Part shown: piece after piece, positions 17,710-26,668 of the stretch
How the letters are laid out: every line of letters begins with the position of its first letter
How positions within the stretch are numbered: the stretch's first letter is position 1
Source of the DNA: Dyadobacter sp. 50-39
Lineage (GTDB): Bacteria; Bacteroidota; Bacteroidia; Cytophagales; Spirosomataceae
Reading direction: 5' to 3'
Assembly: GCA_001898145.1 (NCBI GenBank)
Contig: MKSR01000036.1
Coordinates: 290,898-354,897, forward strand
Length of the DNA: 64,000 nucleotides
The notes under the pieces: generated by a model
What the model was told of the DNA's origin: nothing
Database searches by the model: none
The model's input: only the letters and a program-made list of their open reading frames with translations
Translations under genes and position numbers: made by a program

Positions 17710-18699
17710 ATGGCGACAGCTGTTATTAATTCTGCCGATATTTTCCGCATTGATTCATTTCCCAATCCCCAGTTGCTGCGGCCCGAGGCCGTTTTGGCCC
17801 ATAGAAATGAAATTGACACATGCCAGCATACAGAAGTGGGGACCTTACTAGTCAGGAGCCTGCTATTCCCGGATATACATGTGATGAACCTGCATTGGCA
17901 GGTCGGCAGCGATGTTAGTATCGTCGAGGATAGTCCGGCGGATACGGTGAATATCAACTTTCAAATGTCCGGCCGGATGAACACACGGTTCAAGGGCATT
18001 AGCAGCGAGCTTGTCATGAAACCCCGTCAGCACAACCTTGTTTTTTCGCCGGAAGGCGGCTTTCAGAACAATGTAAGGGCCGGCGAGCAGGTCGAAATGT
18101 TCCATATTAGCATCGGTAAAAAATACTTTTCGGATCTAATCGGATGTGATGACTGTTGGAGCGAGCGTGTGCAGAAAGCTATGGCCAAAGAGAGGCCATT
18201 TGCCGGGAAAGAAGTAAATCCGGATGTGACCCCTTACATGATGAAGCTAATCGGAGATATCAAGCAATATCCGCAAACCGGGGCTATGCGCAATTTGCTT
18301 GTACAGTCGAAAGTTTTAGAGTTGCTCGCGCTGCAACTTGAACAAATCCAGGATGCTGCGGGCCATGCTCCCAGCCTTAATGCCGTGGAAATCGGGCGTC
18401 TTCACGAACTGAAAACATTTCTGGATGCCCATTTTCTGGAGGAGTTCAGTTTGCAAAAGCTTGGCCGGATTTGTCTGCTTAATGAATTCAAGCTCAAAAA
18501 AGGGTTTAGGGAGCTGTTTGGTACAACAGTTTTCGGCTATCTGCGCAAGCTGAGAATGGATTTCGCAGCCAAGTTGCTTTTGGACTCTTCGAAAAGCATA
18601 GAGGACATTTCCCAAATGCTCGGTTACGGACATCCACAGCATTTTTCTACTGCATTCAAAAATTATCACGGATCAAGGCCTTCCGATTTCCGATGTTGA
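17710..18699 (+). CDS. AraC-family transcriptional regulator
   Basis: A 329-aa regulator of the PchR-like kind: an N-terminal sensor domain (residues 1-215) followed by an AraC DNA-binding domain (residues 225-329) with LGRICLLNEFKLKKGFRELF and IEDISQMLGYGHPQHFSTAF, ending SRPSDFRC. In other bacteria PchR-type regulators sense ferric siderophores; nothing nearby confirms that here. It starts at ATG 17710 and is convergent with the small ORF and broken sensor kinase that follow. Confidence 0.87.
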   Translation: MATAVINSADIFRIDSFPNPQLLRPEAVLAHRNEIDTCQHTEVGTLLVRSLLFPDIHVMNLHWQVGSDVSIVEDSPADTVNINFQMSGRMNTRFKGISSELVMKPRQHNLVFSPEGGFQNNVRAGEQVEMFHISIGKKYFSDLIGCDDCWSERVQKAMAKERPFAGKEVNPDVTPYMMKLIGDIKQYPQTGAMRNLLVQSKVLELLALQLEQIQDAAGHAPSLNAVEIGRLHELKTFLDAHFLEEFSLQKLGRICLLNEFKLKKGFRELFGTTVFGYLRKLRMDFAAKLLLDSSKSIEDISQMLGYGHPQHFSTAFKNYHGSRPSDFRC

Positions 18700-18762
18700 A
18701 AACAAGCCTTTGAACCATTAACGGCTCACCATTACCAATCGTCTCTCATTTGCTGGGCAGGA

Positions 18763-18924
18763 TCAGCTCGGCATACCACCTATTTTTACCTTAAATGTCC
18801 TTAAAAGTGCTTTACGGCAGGTCATAATAGATTCGTCTAAAAAAGTGAGCCTTCGCTTATTGATCAGCAATTCTGGTTTGGTGCTACAAGCCGGGCAAAC
18901 GGATTGGAACCAGAACTTGATCAT
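18763..18924 (-). CDS. Small ORF, 53 aa, Cys-containing
   Basis: An ATG-started frame downstream of the sensor kinase gene on the same strand. The product (MIKFWFQSVCPACSTKPELL, then INKRRLTFLDESIMTCRKAL) has a CPAC knuckle and one more cysteine, so it is at most an incomplete zinc-ribbon. Its composition is protein-like and it is the best frame in this 286-bp gap, but no family is recognised. It could be a truncated zinc-ribbon protein or chance. Confidence 0.35.
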   Translation of the reverse strand: MIKFWFQSVCPACSTKPELLINKRRLTFLDESIMTCRKALLRTFKVKIGGMPS

Positions 18925-18985
18925 ACAGACAGGGCAATTCCGTTTTCATCGGACGGATAGCGCTTGATATCAAGGTTATGGATGA

Positions 18986-21034
18986 CTAGCCGGCGTCTGT
19001 TGCCGTCTTTGGGAGTTCTATACAGAATGTTGTTCCGGCATTGGGCAGACTAATATATGAAATGGAGCCTCCGTGGGCTTCAACAATTTGTTTAGTGATT
19101 GAAAGACCGAGGCCAAAGGATTCTTCGCCCTCGGTTCCTTTGCGTCTGGAATCAGTAAAGGCATCGAATATCTTGTTGCCGATCCCCGAGGGTATCCCAA
19201 TGCCCTGGTCCTTGACAACTATCTTGATGCTATCATCTTGATGGAGGAATACCGAAATTTTACTTGCATGAGGGCTGAATTTGATCGCATTTGAAATCAG
19301 GTTGCTGATTACCCGCCAGAATTGTTCATAATTTAAGACTGCCTTGACGGGCATTAAGTCAAGGTGAATGCGCTGGCCTTTCTGGCGAGCCCTGGGTCCG
19401 AGCATGTCTGCGCATTGTTTAATTAATGCACTCAGGTCGACCTGGCTTTTCTTTGAAACTTGTTCAGTGGGCGAATTCAGGTGCATGAGATTATTGACAA
19501 GTTCCAGGGAGTTGCTGCCGGTCTGCTTGATGATGCTGAGCATTTCCAGATCATCAGTTGAGCGTCCAGTTTCCTGGATCATCATCTCGGCAATAGGAGA
19601 GATAGCGCCGATTGGTCCCCTGAGGTCGTGGGCGACAACCTTCAGCATCCGGGTGTTTTCCCGCTGACTGTTTTCCAATGCGGTCAGTGCCTGTTGAAGT
19701 TGGGCATTAAGATCTGTGAGTTTTGCAATATTTTGGCGTGAGCGGCGATAATTGCGCCAGCTAATTGTAGCTATGGATATGGCCATCAGTAAAAAGATGG
19801 TCAGTGCATATACGTATACTGTTTTGACCTCTGCCTCTTTTTCCAATATGCCGAGTTTGTGTTGTTGGACTTGTTCCCGGAGTAACTGGTCCATGTCGAT
19901 GTCTTTAAACCCTTTTGAAGCTGCGTCCAGAGAGTCCCTGTGGGCGTCGTATCGTTTGAAATAAAAATATGCATTTCTAAAATCGCCCTTTTTTTCTAGA
20001 TATAGCGATTTGAGCGAATACCACCTACTCCATATTTCAGAATTGTAGCTGCTTTTGCCCCTGCCAGATTCCAGGTCGCTTTGTAACTGGTTCAAAAGCA
20101 CGGCTGCGTCCGGCAGGCGGCCTTGTAAAAGGTAGAGATGAGCAAGTTTCACCTTCCCTGTTTGGGCATCCTCAATAGCAAATCCCGCCCTGTCATTGAG
20201 CATGATATTTGTTTTCAGGTGCTGCTCGGCCAAGCCGAATCTCCCAATGCGCAGATAAGTGCCGCCCAAATTGCCTTCCACAACACCCCGAGCGGTGGTG
20301 ATAAAATTTTGTCTTTCCGGATGGATGTCTTTTTGCGATTTAATAAATGCGAGTGCTTTATTGTAATAGGCTACTGCCGAATCGTTTTGGCCGGACTTTT
20401 CAAAACAAAGCGCGATGGAATTTAAGACACTCTGCCGCTGCACGAAGGCATATTCGAAAGAGGGGCTTGTGCAAGAAGATATTTCGCGGTATGCTTGGTG
20501 TAGGTACGGGATCGCCTCTTTGTAATGTTCTTGCTGATAGCGTATGATGCCCAGCGCATTGCTAAAGTCAGCCAAGCTGCAATTGTCAAGTTCCCCTTTT
20601 GCAAATTGCCTCCCATCATAGTATTACTTAAAAGCTTCGTTAAAGTGTCTTTCTTTTTGGAGGAGCTTCGCCATGGCATAGAGCGATCGGCTATACTCGT
20701 AGCTATGTAGCTCCTTGTCGTTTTTGCTTGACCAAAGCATACTGTCGACATATACCCTTCTGGCCGCCGTATCCTGGTAGTAATATTCATAATAGTTTAC
20801 CATGCAACGGTATTTCCTCCAAAGAGCCCTCTTGCCCAGGTCTTTTTTTGTCCCAAAAGCGGAATCAAGAAAGTGGACTAAGGCTTTGGGGGTGCTTCCT
20901 TCCATGATCGCTGTCGATTGATCGACAATACTATCAGCCCAGGCAACATCTTGCGGGGCGTGCGACGGGGTGGTTTTGCATGAAGTCAATAGCAGAGGAA
21001 CACAGGCTGTAAAAAGGAAGTAGAGTTTACTCGT
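18986..21034 (-). pseudogene. TPR-containing sensor histidine kinase, broken by an in-frame TAA and lacking a normal start
   Basis: One reading frame covers a full sensor kinase of about 680 residues, but codon 20624-20626 is TAA, between HFNEAFK and YYDGRQFAKGELDNC. The frame is the same on both sides, so this is a nonsense change, not a frameshift. The probable start is also damaged: at 21032-21034 an ACG stands where ATG would give the lipoprotein signal SKLYFLFTACVPLLLTSC. Upstream half: lipobox and first TPRs. Downstream half: more TPRs, a membrane helix (YVYALTIFLLMAISIATISW), the H box VAHDLRGPIG, N box LISNAIKFSPHA, and G boxes KDQGIGIPSG and GLGLSITKQIVEAHGG. The 529-residue C-terminal part could restart at TTG 20575, but it would lack the signal and early TPRs. 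Confidence 0.8.
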
Positions 21035-21091
21035 CGTAAATTTTTGTGGCGCAGAAAGTGACGTAATTATTCTAATATAACATAAAATGAA

Positions 21092-21277
21092 TCATCCGTG
21101 GGACTTAACGGACTGAAAATCGGCAATACCTATATCTTGAGGAGCCAGCTCATCGAGTTGTTCGCGTCTTACCACGCCCGTGTAGGGATCGTTTACATCG
21201 AACAACCCTTTAAGCAATGGAAACTCCAAAACGGGTTGAGAAGAAAAGGTGCCTGTTAAAGTTGCTATCAGTGTAAG
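21092..21277 (-). pseudogene. C-terminal gene fragment without a start codon
   Basis: In the gap upstream of the broken kinase, a minus-strand frame stays open for about 61 codons and reads protein-like (LEFPLLKGLFDVNDPYTGVV, then RREQLDELAPQDIGIADF) but has no ATG, GTG or suitable TTG at its beginning. It looks like the 3' remnant of an exported or lipoprotein gene. No family recognised. The remaining bases up to 21334 hold the promoter of the helicase gene and nothing else I can identify. Confidence 0.3.
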
Positions 21278-21334
21278 CTAGGGAATAGAGAATCCTGACA
21301 CTAGCTCATATACCGTCATTGTACATATCTTTGG

Positions 21335-23833
21335 ATGTTAGATTCTAGGAATATGCCCGCGATAGACTACTCAACGACAACTCAACTCGAAAAACTCTCA
21401 GGTATTGTGGTACGCATCACGTTCCATAGTTTGGAAACCGGCTATTCAATACTGAAAGTAGCTAGTGCGCAAAGACCGAACGAGGAGCTTACGGTTGTTG
21501 TGCATCAGTCAAAAGTTTTTGCCGGAGCCACAATGGATTTCTATGGTGAATGGGTTTCACATCCTAGCTACGGACTCCAGTTCAAAGCCAGCAAAGTTAC
21601 TGAGCGAAAGCCCGCGACTGCGAGCGCCCTTGAAAAGTATCTGGGCTCCGGACTGATCAAAGGAGTAGGTCCGGTGACGGCCAGAAGAATTGTAAAGCAT
21701 TTCGGAGAAAGGACACTGGACGTATTTGAAAACAACATCGAAAGTCTCACACAGGTAGAAGGCATTGCGCTCTTGAAACTGGAAATGATCAGAAATGCAT
21801 GGACTGAACATAAGGAGATCCGTAATGTGATGATGTTTTTACAGTCACATAATATCTCCACGCTGTTTGCGGTCAAAATTTATAAGGTCTATGGTAATGA
21901 TGCAATCGGGATTGTCCAGAACAATCCCTACCGGCTGGCTGCGGATATATACGGAATTGGGTTTTTATCTGCCGATCAGGTAGCGCTTAGCTTAGGCCTA
22001 GCGGCAGACTCGCCTGAACGGATTAAGGCAGGTATAGGGCATGTTCTACAGAACGCTCGTGAAGAGGGACACTGCTATCTGACCTTGGAGCAGATCCTGC
22101 CCGCCGTATCTGAATTGTTGTCTTTGACTGATTCTGGCCCCGTTGAAGTGATGCTTGATGAACTTCAAAAAAACGAAGAGCTTAAAACCAGACTACTGCC
22201 CGACCAACAGGGAAAAGTACAACTCTGTTACTATGCGTATTCATTATACTACGATGAGCAGTACATTGCCTCCCGGCTTCAACAAATGGTCAGCAGACCG
22301 CTTTCAGATCGCGAGAAAAACCTTCAAAAGGAGCTGGCTAGCTTTTGTGATCAGCACCGGATTACTTTAAGCGAAGAACAAAGTCAAAGTGTTAAGAAAA
22401 TAGCCCGTGAACGGGTTTCTGTCCTTACCGGTGGGCCAGGTTGTGGAAAGACCACCACCACCAGGGCTTTGGTAGGTGTACTTCAAATGATGAATAAGAA
22501 GGTGCTGCTGGCCGCGCCTACCGGCCGGGCGGCACAGCGTATGAGTGAGGTTATCGGCCTGGAAGCAAAGACCATACACAGATTGTTGGAAGTAGACGCG
22601 GTTAAAGGAGGTTTCAAAAGAAAAGGAGATAACCCGCTTGAAACCGATGTATTGATTGTCGACGAATGTTCGATGCTTGATGTGCATCTGACAGCCGCCT
22701 TACTTCGGGCGGTAGCCGATCATACGCAACTTGTGCTGATCGGTGACGCAGACCAGCTGCCGGCTGTTGGGGCGGGCAATGTACTGAAAGATATCATAGC
22801 TTCTCAGACCATTCCTTGCCTGAGGCTGACGAAGGTATTTCGCCAGGCGCAGGAATCCTTAATTATTTCTTATGCCCATCAGATCAACAGAGGCGAAGTA
22901 CCTCGGATCACCTCTCCGTTTCATATGCCTGCGGCCTGGAAGGAAAAAAAAGATTGCCTTTTCATAGATTCCGAAGAAGCTACCACAGAGCAGCTCCGGT
23001 TTATATCCAAGGTAAAGCGTCTGGCTGCTGAAACAGTTAGCAAACCTGGCGCTGAAAAGATTGAATTAGATCCCTACCAGCAGTATAATGGTTTGGCTAT
23101 TCCTGCAAAATTCAGCCACGTGGATCTGGAAGCTTTGATGCAGGCGCGTACCCAAACCGACGAATTGAAAGAAGTACTGGGCCGTGTTCATCCGTGGTCC
23201 TCTTTACGTTATGGATATGCTGCTGTGGATATGGTTGAAAAGCTATATCAGGGAATCATTCCCAAATACTATGGAAACCAAACAGAAATACAAATTCTGT
23301 CTCCGATGACCAAAGGATCCCTTGGGACGGCAAATTTAAACAAGGCAATTCAAGAAAAGATTAATCCGTCTGGGACAGGAAAAGCTCAGCTCAGTCTCGC
23401 GGGACGTATTTTCCGGGATGGAGATCGTGTAATTCAAAAGCGAAACAATTACGATCTGAACGTCTTTAATGGTGATATTGGTGTAATTACCCACGTTGAT
23501 AATGAGGTGATGGAACTGGGTGTACAGTTCAAGGCAGGCCAACAGGTCAAGGAGGTTATTTATTCGAGAGAAAACCTGCTGGAGCTAGATCTGGCCTATT
23601 CCATTACCATCCATAAATCACAGGGCAGCGAGTTTGAAACCGTTATCATTCCTTTGACCACCCAGCATTTTGGTATGCTGTTCCGGAATCTAGTTTACAC
23701 CGGAATTACCAGAGCGAAAAGATTGGTCGTTTTTGTTGGTACCAGAAAGGCGCTGGCTATGGCGGTCAATAAGCAGAATACAGCCGCCAGACAAACTGCA
23801 CTTGCATATCTGCTAGGCCAAACCGGCAAGTAA
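21335..23833 (+). CDS. recD2: ATP-dependent RecD2-like DNA helicase
   Basis: Superfamily 1B 5'-3' DNA helicase of the RecD2 type, the form found without RecBC; relatives act in DNA repair. An N-terminal OB-like domain (residues 10-80, VRITFHSLETGYSILKVA) is followed by helix-hairpin-helix repeats (YLGSGLIKGVGPVTARRIVK). Walker A is LTGGPGCGKTTTTRALVG near residue 367, motif II is LIVDECSMLD near 445, motif III LVLIGDADQLPAVGAGNVLK near 467. C-terminal motifs include YSITIHKSQGSEFETVIIPL and NLVYTGITRAKRLVVFVG. Length 832 aa, slightly over the usual 720-800. A second ATG at 21353 could be the start. It is a stand-alone gene; the next gene is the hip locus. Confidence 0.93.
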   Translation: MLDSRNMPAIDYSTTTQLEKLSGIVVRITFHSLETGYSILKVASAQRPNEELTVVVHQSKVFAGATMDFYGEWVSHPSYGLQFKASKVTERKPATASALEKYLGSGLIKGVGPVTARRIVKHFGERTLDVFENNIESLTQVEGIALLKLEMIRNAWTEHKEIRNVMMFLQSHNISTLFAVKIYKVYGNDAIGIVQNNPYRLAADIYGIGFLSADQVALSLGLAADSPERIKAGIGHVLQNAREEGHCYLTLEQILPAVSELLSLTDSGPVEVMLDELQKNEELKTRLLPDQQGKVQLCYYAYSLYYDEQYIASRLQQMVSRPLSDREKNLQKELASFCDQHRITLSEEQSQSVKKIARERVSVLTGGPGCGKTTTTRALVGVLQMMNKKVLLAAPTGRAAQRMSEVIGLEAKTIHRLLEVDAVKGGFKRKGDNPLETDVLIVDECSMLDVHLTAALLRAVADHTQLVLIGDADQLPAVGAGNVLKDIIASQTIPCLRLTKVFRQAQESLIISYAHQINRGEVPRITSPFHMPAAWKEKKDCLFIDSEEATTEQLRFISKVKRLAAETVSKPGAEKIELDPYQQYNGLAIPAKFSHVDLEALMQARTQTDELKEVLGRVHPWSSLRYGYAAVDMVEKLYQGIIPKYYGNQTEIQILSPMTKGSLGTANLNKAIQEKINPSGTGKAQLSLAGRIFRDGDRVIQKRNNYDLNVFNGDIGVITHVDNEVMELGVQFKAGQQVKEVIYSRENLLELDLAYSITIHKSQGSEFETVIIPLTTQHFGMLFRNLVYTGITRAKRLVVFVGTRKALAMAVNKQNTAARQTALAYLLGQTGK

Positions 23834-23933
23834 ACAGGGGTAGGCAAACTACTTTTAGTAAATCCTGTACCTGTTTGACCATTACAGAAATTGTCCTCTC
23901 GGCCGTATGTTGCCTGCCCCAGTGCAATGATAG

Positions 23934-23951
23934 AGTATACTATCATGTACT
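23934..23951. promoter_or_regulatory. Operator copy 1 for the hip locus
   Basis: Imperfect 18-bp palindrome AGTATACTATCATGTACT, the most upstream of three related copies. It begins exactly 61 bp before copy 2. Likely HipB binding site by position and repetition. Confidence 0.6.
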
Positions 23952-23994
23952 TTTCTAAGTAGATTTTAGATTCTAAGTTAGGATCATTATGGGA

Positions 23995-24012
23995 AGTATA
24001 TTTTAGTGTACT
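23995..24012. promoter_or_regulatory. Operator copy 2 for the hip locus
   Basis: Imperfect 18-bp palindrome AGTATATTTTAGTGTACT. It begins 61 bp after copy 1 and 61 bp before the core of copy 3. Confidence 0.62.
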
Positions 24013-24043
24013 TCTTTATCCAATGCTTCAACGCTCATCGGCT

Positions 24044-24085
24044 TATCACACAAAAAGTATATTATAGTATACTTTTTGTGTGATA
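24044..24085. promoter_or_regulatory. Operator copy 3: perfect 18-bp inverted repeat upstream of hipB
   Basis: The strongest copy: arms TATCACACAAAAAGTATA (24044-24061) and its exact complement (24068-24085) around a 6-bp spacer TTATAG. The shared 18-bp core AGTATATTATAGTATACT is 24056-24073. It ends 43 bp before the hipB ATG, where it could cover the promoter. HipB proteins bind palindromes and repress their own operon, so autoregulation is the natural reading. Confidence 0.72.
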
Positions 24086-24128
24086 TTTGTGATGGAATCC
24101 GTAGATTTACCTTAAAAAGATCATTATA

Positions 24129-24344
24129 ATGGACTTTGTATCAATTATTGAGGCGATCAAAGAAAGGCGAGAATCACTAAAGGTTACGCAAAACGCGCTA
24201 TCAGACTTATCTGGTGTAGCACTGGGCGCTTTGAAAAAACTTGAGTCTGGCAAGGGCAATCCTACTTTATCAACATTGAAGAAACTATGTGATGCCCTAG
24301 GCCTTGAGATCATCTTAAGCGTTAAAAAAAACATTAATCCATGA
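24129..24344 (+). CDS. hipB: HipB-like helix-turn-helix antitoxin/repressor
   Basis: A 71-aa Xre-family DNA-binding protein. The helix-turn-helix covers residues 17-58 (LKVTQNALSDLSGVALGALK then KLESGKGNPTLSTLKKLCDA), with the ending LGLEIILSV typical of HipB and Y4mF-type proteins. It is the first gene of a three-gene operon, overlapping hipS by 4 bp (ATGA). Three palindromes upstream are its likely operators. In HipBST systems HipB acts mainly as a repressor that contributes to complex formation, while HipS does the neutralising. Confidence 0.88.
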   Translation: MDFVSIIEAIKERRESLKVTQNALSDLSGVALGALKKLESGKGNPTLSTLKKLCDALGLEIILSVKKNINP

Positions 24345-24667
24345 GAAGTGCAAAGGTTCTTTTTAAAGGAGAGGAGGCCGGTGTCCTATTGCAGGATAAT
24401 AACGGTGCATTTGAATTTCACTACCACAAAGAATGGGTAGAAGACAGTTCGAGACCTCCTATCAGCTTGACTTTACCAAAAACGATTGAGGCCTATAAGT
24501 CTCCATACTTGTTCCCCTTTTTCTATAATATGTTGCCGGAAGGCTCCAATAAACAAGTGGTCTGTCACCTAAACCGCATAGATCGAAACGACTACTTTGG
24601 CTTGTTGCTCACGATTGCAAAAAGCGACACGATTGGAGCTGTGACAATTATTAAAATCGAGAAGTAA
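24341..24667 (+). CDS. hipS: HipS-like small protein (separate HipA N-terminal subdomain), probable antitoxin
   Basis: A 108-aa protein matching the N-terminal subdomain that is fused to the kinase in classical HipA. Visible signatures are AGVLLQDNNGAFEFHYHKEW, PISLTLPKTIEAYKSPYLFP, FFYNMLPEGSNKQVVCHLNR and DYFGLLLTIAKSDTIGAVTI, the LPEG and D-FGLL-A-x-D-IGAV pattern of HipA N-domains. In the E. coli HipBST system the free-standing N-subdomain neutralises the HipT kinase. It overlaps hipB by 4 bp and hipT by 1 bp (TAATG), implying tight coupling. The product has nothing kinase-like of its own. Confidence 0.85.
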   Translation: MRSAKVLFKGEEAGVLLQDNNGAFEFHYHKEWVEDSSRPPISLTLPKTIEAYKSPYLFPFFYNMLPEGSNKQVVCHLNRIDRNDYFGLLLTIAKSDTIGAVTIIKIEK

Positions 24668-25653
24668 TGAACTTACCAGATATTCAATTCTGCCCAGGCA
24701 CATTGGCGCCTGGCTACTACACTTATAGTAAGAATTGCCTCAGGCGGGTCTTCGATGGCAAGCGCGTAAGCCATATTCTGAGGTATGATTCACCGGCGAC
24801 CAATCAAGACACCGATGAACTTTTTGAAGAAAACCGCAAGCGGATGTCAATATCGGGTGTTCAGGAAAAATTTTCGGTAATCCTTGATAAGAATAAATTA
24901 CGATTGATCAAAGAAGGCGAGCAAGGTAATTATATTTTAAAGCCGATACCAGCCGCTGGCCGCAGGCCGGATCAAATGCCGGCCAATGAGCATCTGACTA
25001 TGCAGATCGCCAAGCAGGTTTACGGTATCGAAACAGCAGAGAACGCATTGATCTTTTTTGCGGACGGAGCGCACGCCTACATTACTAAGCGGTTCGATAG
25101 ACACGCCGATGGCAGGAAACGTGCTCAGGATGATTTTGCATCACTGGCGGGACGTACGCCCCAAACCCATGGAGAACACTATAAATACTTAGGAAGTTAC
25201 CTGGATATTTTTGAGCTGATGCAAAAGTATGTTCCTGCTTACACAGTCGAATCACCGAAATTGCTCCGAATATTAATGTTTAACTATTTATTTTCTAACG
25301 GTGACGCGCATTTCAAAAACTTTTCTTTGCTCGAAACCGATCAGGGAGATTATCGTTTGAGCCCAGCCTATGATTTGCTCAACAGCCGTATACATATTCG
25401 CGATAAAGATTTTGCATTGGATGACGGCCTTTTACCCAAAACAATAGCCCAAGGCACAGTGATGCAGCAATTTATTTTACTAGCTGAGATAGCACGAATC
25501 AACTCAAAAGTATTTGACGGAATAATCTCACGTATGCTCAGCGGGTCCGAACAAGTGGAGCAATTAATATTTGCGTCTTTCCTAGACGAAACAGCAAAGA
25601 AAAATTACTTGCAGGCTTATCAAGGTCGGCTCAAGCAGCTTCTGAAAATCTAG
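24667..25653 (+). CDS. hipT: HipT-like serine/threonine kinase toxin (split HipA core)
   Basis: A 328-aa HipA-type kinase lacking the fused N-subdomain. The ATP-loop region carries MSISGVQEKFSV with Ser61-Ile62-Ser63, matching the SIS autophosphorylation motif described for HipT. The catalytic loop is NGDAHFKNFSL with Asp213 and Asn218, and the metal-binding Asp is in LSPAYDLLNS (about Asp236). PANEHLTMQIAKQVYGIETA and AYITKRFDRH are conserved HipA elements. By family it should phosphorylate a translation factor such as a tRNA synthetase and arrest growth: GltX for HipA, TrpS for E. coli HipT; the target here is unknown. Third gene of hipB-hipS-hipT. Confidence 0.87.
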   Translation: MNLPDIQFCPGTLAPGYYTYSKNCLRRVFDGKRVSHILRYDSPATNQDTDELFEENRKRMSISGVQEKFSVILDKNKLRLIKEGEQGNYILKPIPAAGRRPDQMPANEHLTMQIAKQVYGIETAENALIFFADGAHAYITKRFDRHADGRKRAQDDFASLAGRTPQTHGEHYKYLGSYLDIFELMQKYVPAYTVESPKLLRILMFNYLFSNGDAHFKNFSLLETDQGDYRLSPAYDLLNSRIHIRDKDFALDDGLLPKTIAQGTVMQQFILLAEIARINSKVFDGIISRMLSGSEQVEQLIFASFLDETAKKNYLQAYQGRLKQLLKI

Positions 25654-25768
25654 TTATTTCTATGGTGTAGCTCGATTAAGATGCAGCGGTATGTATTACG
25701 ACCAGGATAACTCGCCAAAGCAAAAATCCGCAACGGATTATGAAGAGGATAGAACAATCGCGACACAA

Positions 25769-26560
25769 TCACCGCTGAGTTCCTTTTTCCTGATTTTTGC
25801 TCTGCCGAGCGAATGCTCCGGCGGTCAGGCCGCTGTAACGTTTAAATTCCCGGTTCAGGTGGGATTGATCGGCATAACCCAATTCCTCGGCTAAGCCGGC
25901 AAGAGCGAGATGAGGCTCTTCCCATAAACGGTCACGGGCCTGTTCAAAACCGATCAGGCTGGACACATCCTTCACTGTATGTCCCGTAGAAGCTTTGAAC
26001 TGCCGTTCCAAAGTGCGCACCGTGGCGTGCGCCGCGGCTGCCACCGAACTGACGGGCAAAGCGCCGTTCTCTTCCCGCATCACCTTGCCCGCTTTGGTAA
26101 TCAGTGCACGCTCGTCTTTAACAGCATTTTTGATCAACCAATCACGGACTAGTCCCAATGCCCCGGCTTTGTCTTGCAGGTCTAATAGTCGTTTTAAAGC
26201 AGATTGTAAAGCAGCAATCGGGTGCGTTAAGCTTTGTACCCCACCCTGGATAGCAGATAATGCCAGCAATGCATAAACTGCCCAGGGATAACATTTGACG
26301 CCAATGATCTGTAAACGCCCCTCGGCTTGAAAATAAACCGGCTGTTTTAGCAAGCCCACCATAAAGGGTGAGGGTAGGGACTGAGGCTGCCCGCCGATCA
26401 ACAAACTGCAACCACTGCCGAAATGAAAAACGAGCTCTGCATTTCCATCCGGCAACACTTCAAAAGCCATAGGCGAAGCGCCAAAGTCCATCTCACGGTA
26501 CCAGATACCGCTGACCTGGTGGCATAGTTCTTGCGGCGCGTCTAATTCCTGATGCTGCAT
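25769..26560 (-). CDS. AraC-family transcriptional regulator (DUF6597-type sensor domain)
   Basis: Regulator of about 263 aa. The N-terminal half (MQHQELDAPQELCHQVSGIW, EVLPDGNAELVFHFGSG, KQPVYFQAEGRLQIIGVKCY) is the DUF6597-like beta domain, and the C-terminal half has the AraC double helix-turn-helix (LAGLAEELGYADQSHLNREF, then KRYSGLTAGAFARQ). I prefer ATG 26560 because the sensor domain normally starts close to this motif; a GTG at 26608 directly after an in-frame stop is the alternative. It lies downstream of the HxlR gene on the same strand and may regulate the divergent oxidoreductase genes. Confidence 0.85.
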   Translation of the reverse strand: MQHQELDAPQELCHQVSGIWYREMDFGASPMAFEVLPDGNAELVFHFGSGCSLLIGGQPQSLPSPFMVGLLKQPVYFQAEGRLQIIGVKCYPWAVYALLALSAIQGGVQSLTHPIAALQSALKRLLDLQDKAGALGLVRDWLIKNAVKDERALITKAGKVMREENGALPVSSVAAAAHATVRTLERQFKASTGHTVKDVSSLIGFEQARDRLWEEPHLALAGLAEELGYADQSHLNREFKRYSGLTAGAFARQSKNQEKGTQR

Positions 26561-26668
26561 AGGCAAAGATAGCAATCTCACCGCAGCCTGGGTAGTTTCA
26601 GCCTTCACTTAAACCAATGCGTGAATTCCAGCGGCGACAAGGCGGTTACTACTTCTGCAAGGCAGGTT

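Noticed and set aside
20422-20790. Second frame across the broken kinase suggesting a frameshift
   Set aside because: The coding frame is identical before and after the TAA at 20624-20626, so the lesion is a nonsense codon; the other frame is a shadow.
24044-24085. Perfect inverted repeat as a transcription terminator for recD2
   Set aside because: It is over 200 bp from the recD2 stop, has no T-tract and matches two other copies at fixed spacing, which fits operators better.
25691-25894. Plus-strand 67-codon frame after hipT
   Set aside because: Its second half is antisense to the well-supported AraC gene; not conserved-looking, so not treated as a fourth hip gene.
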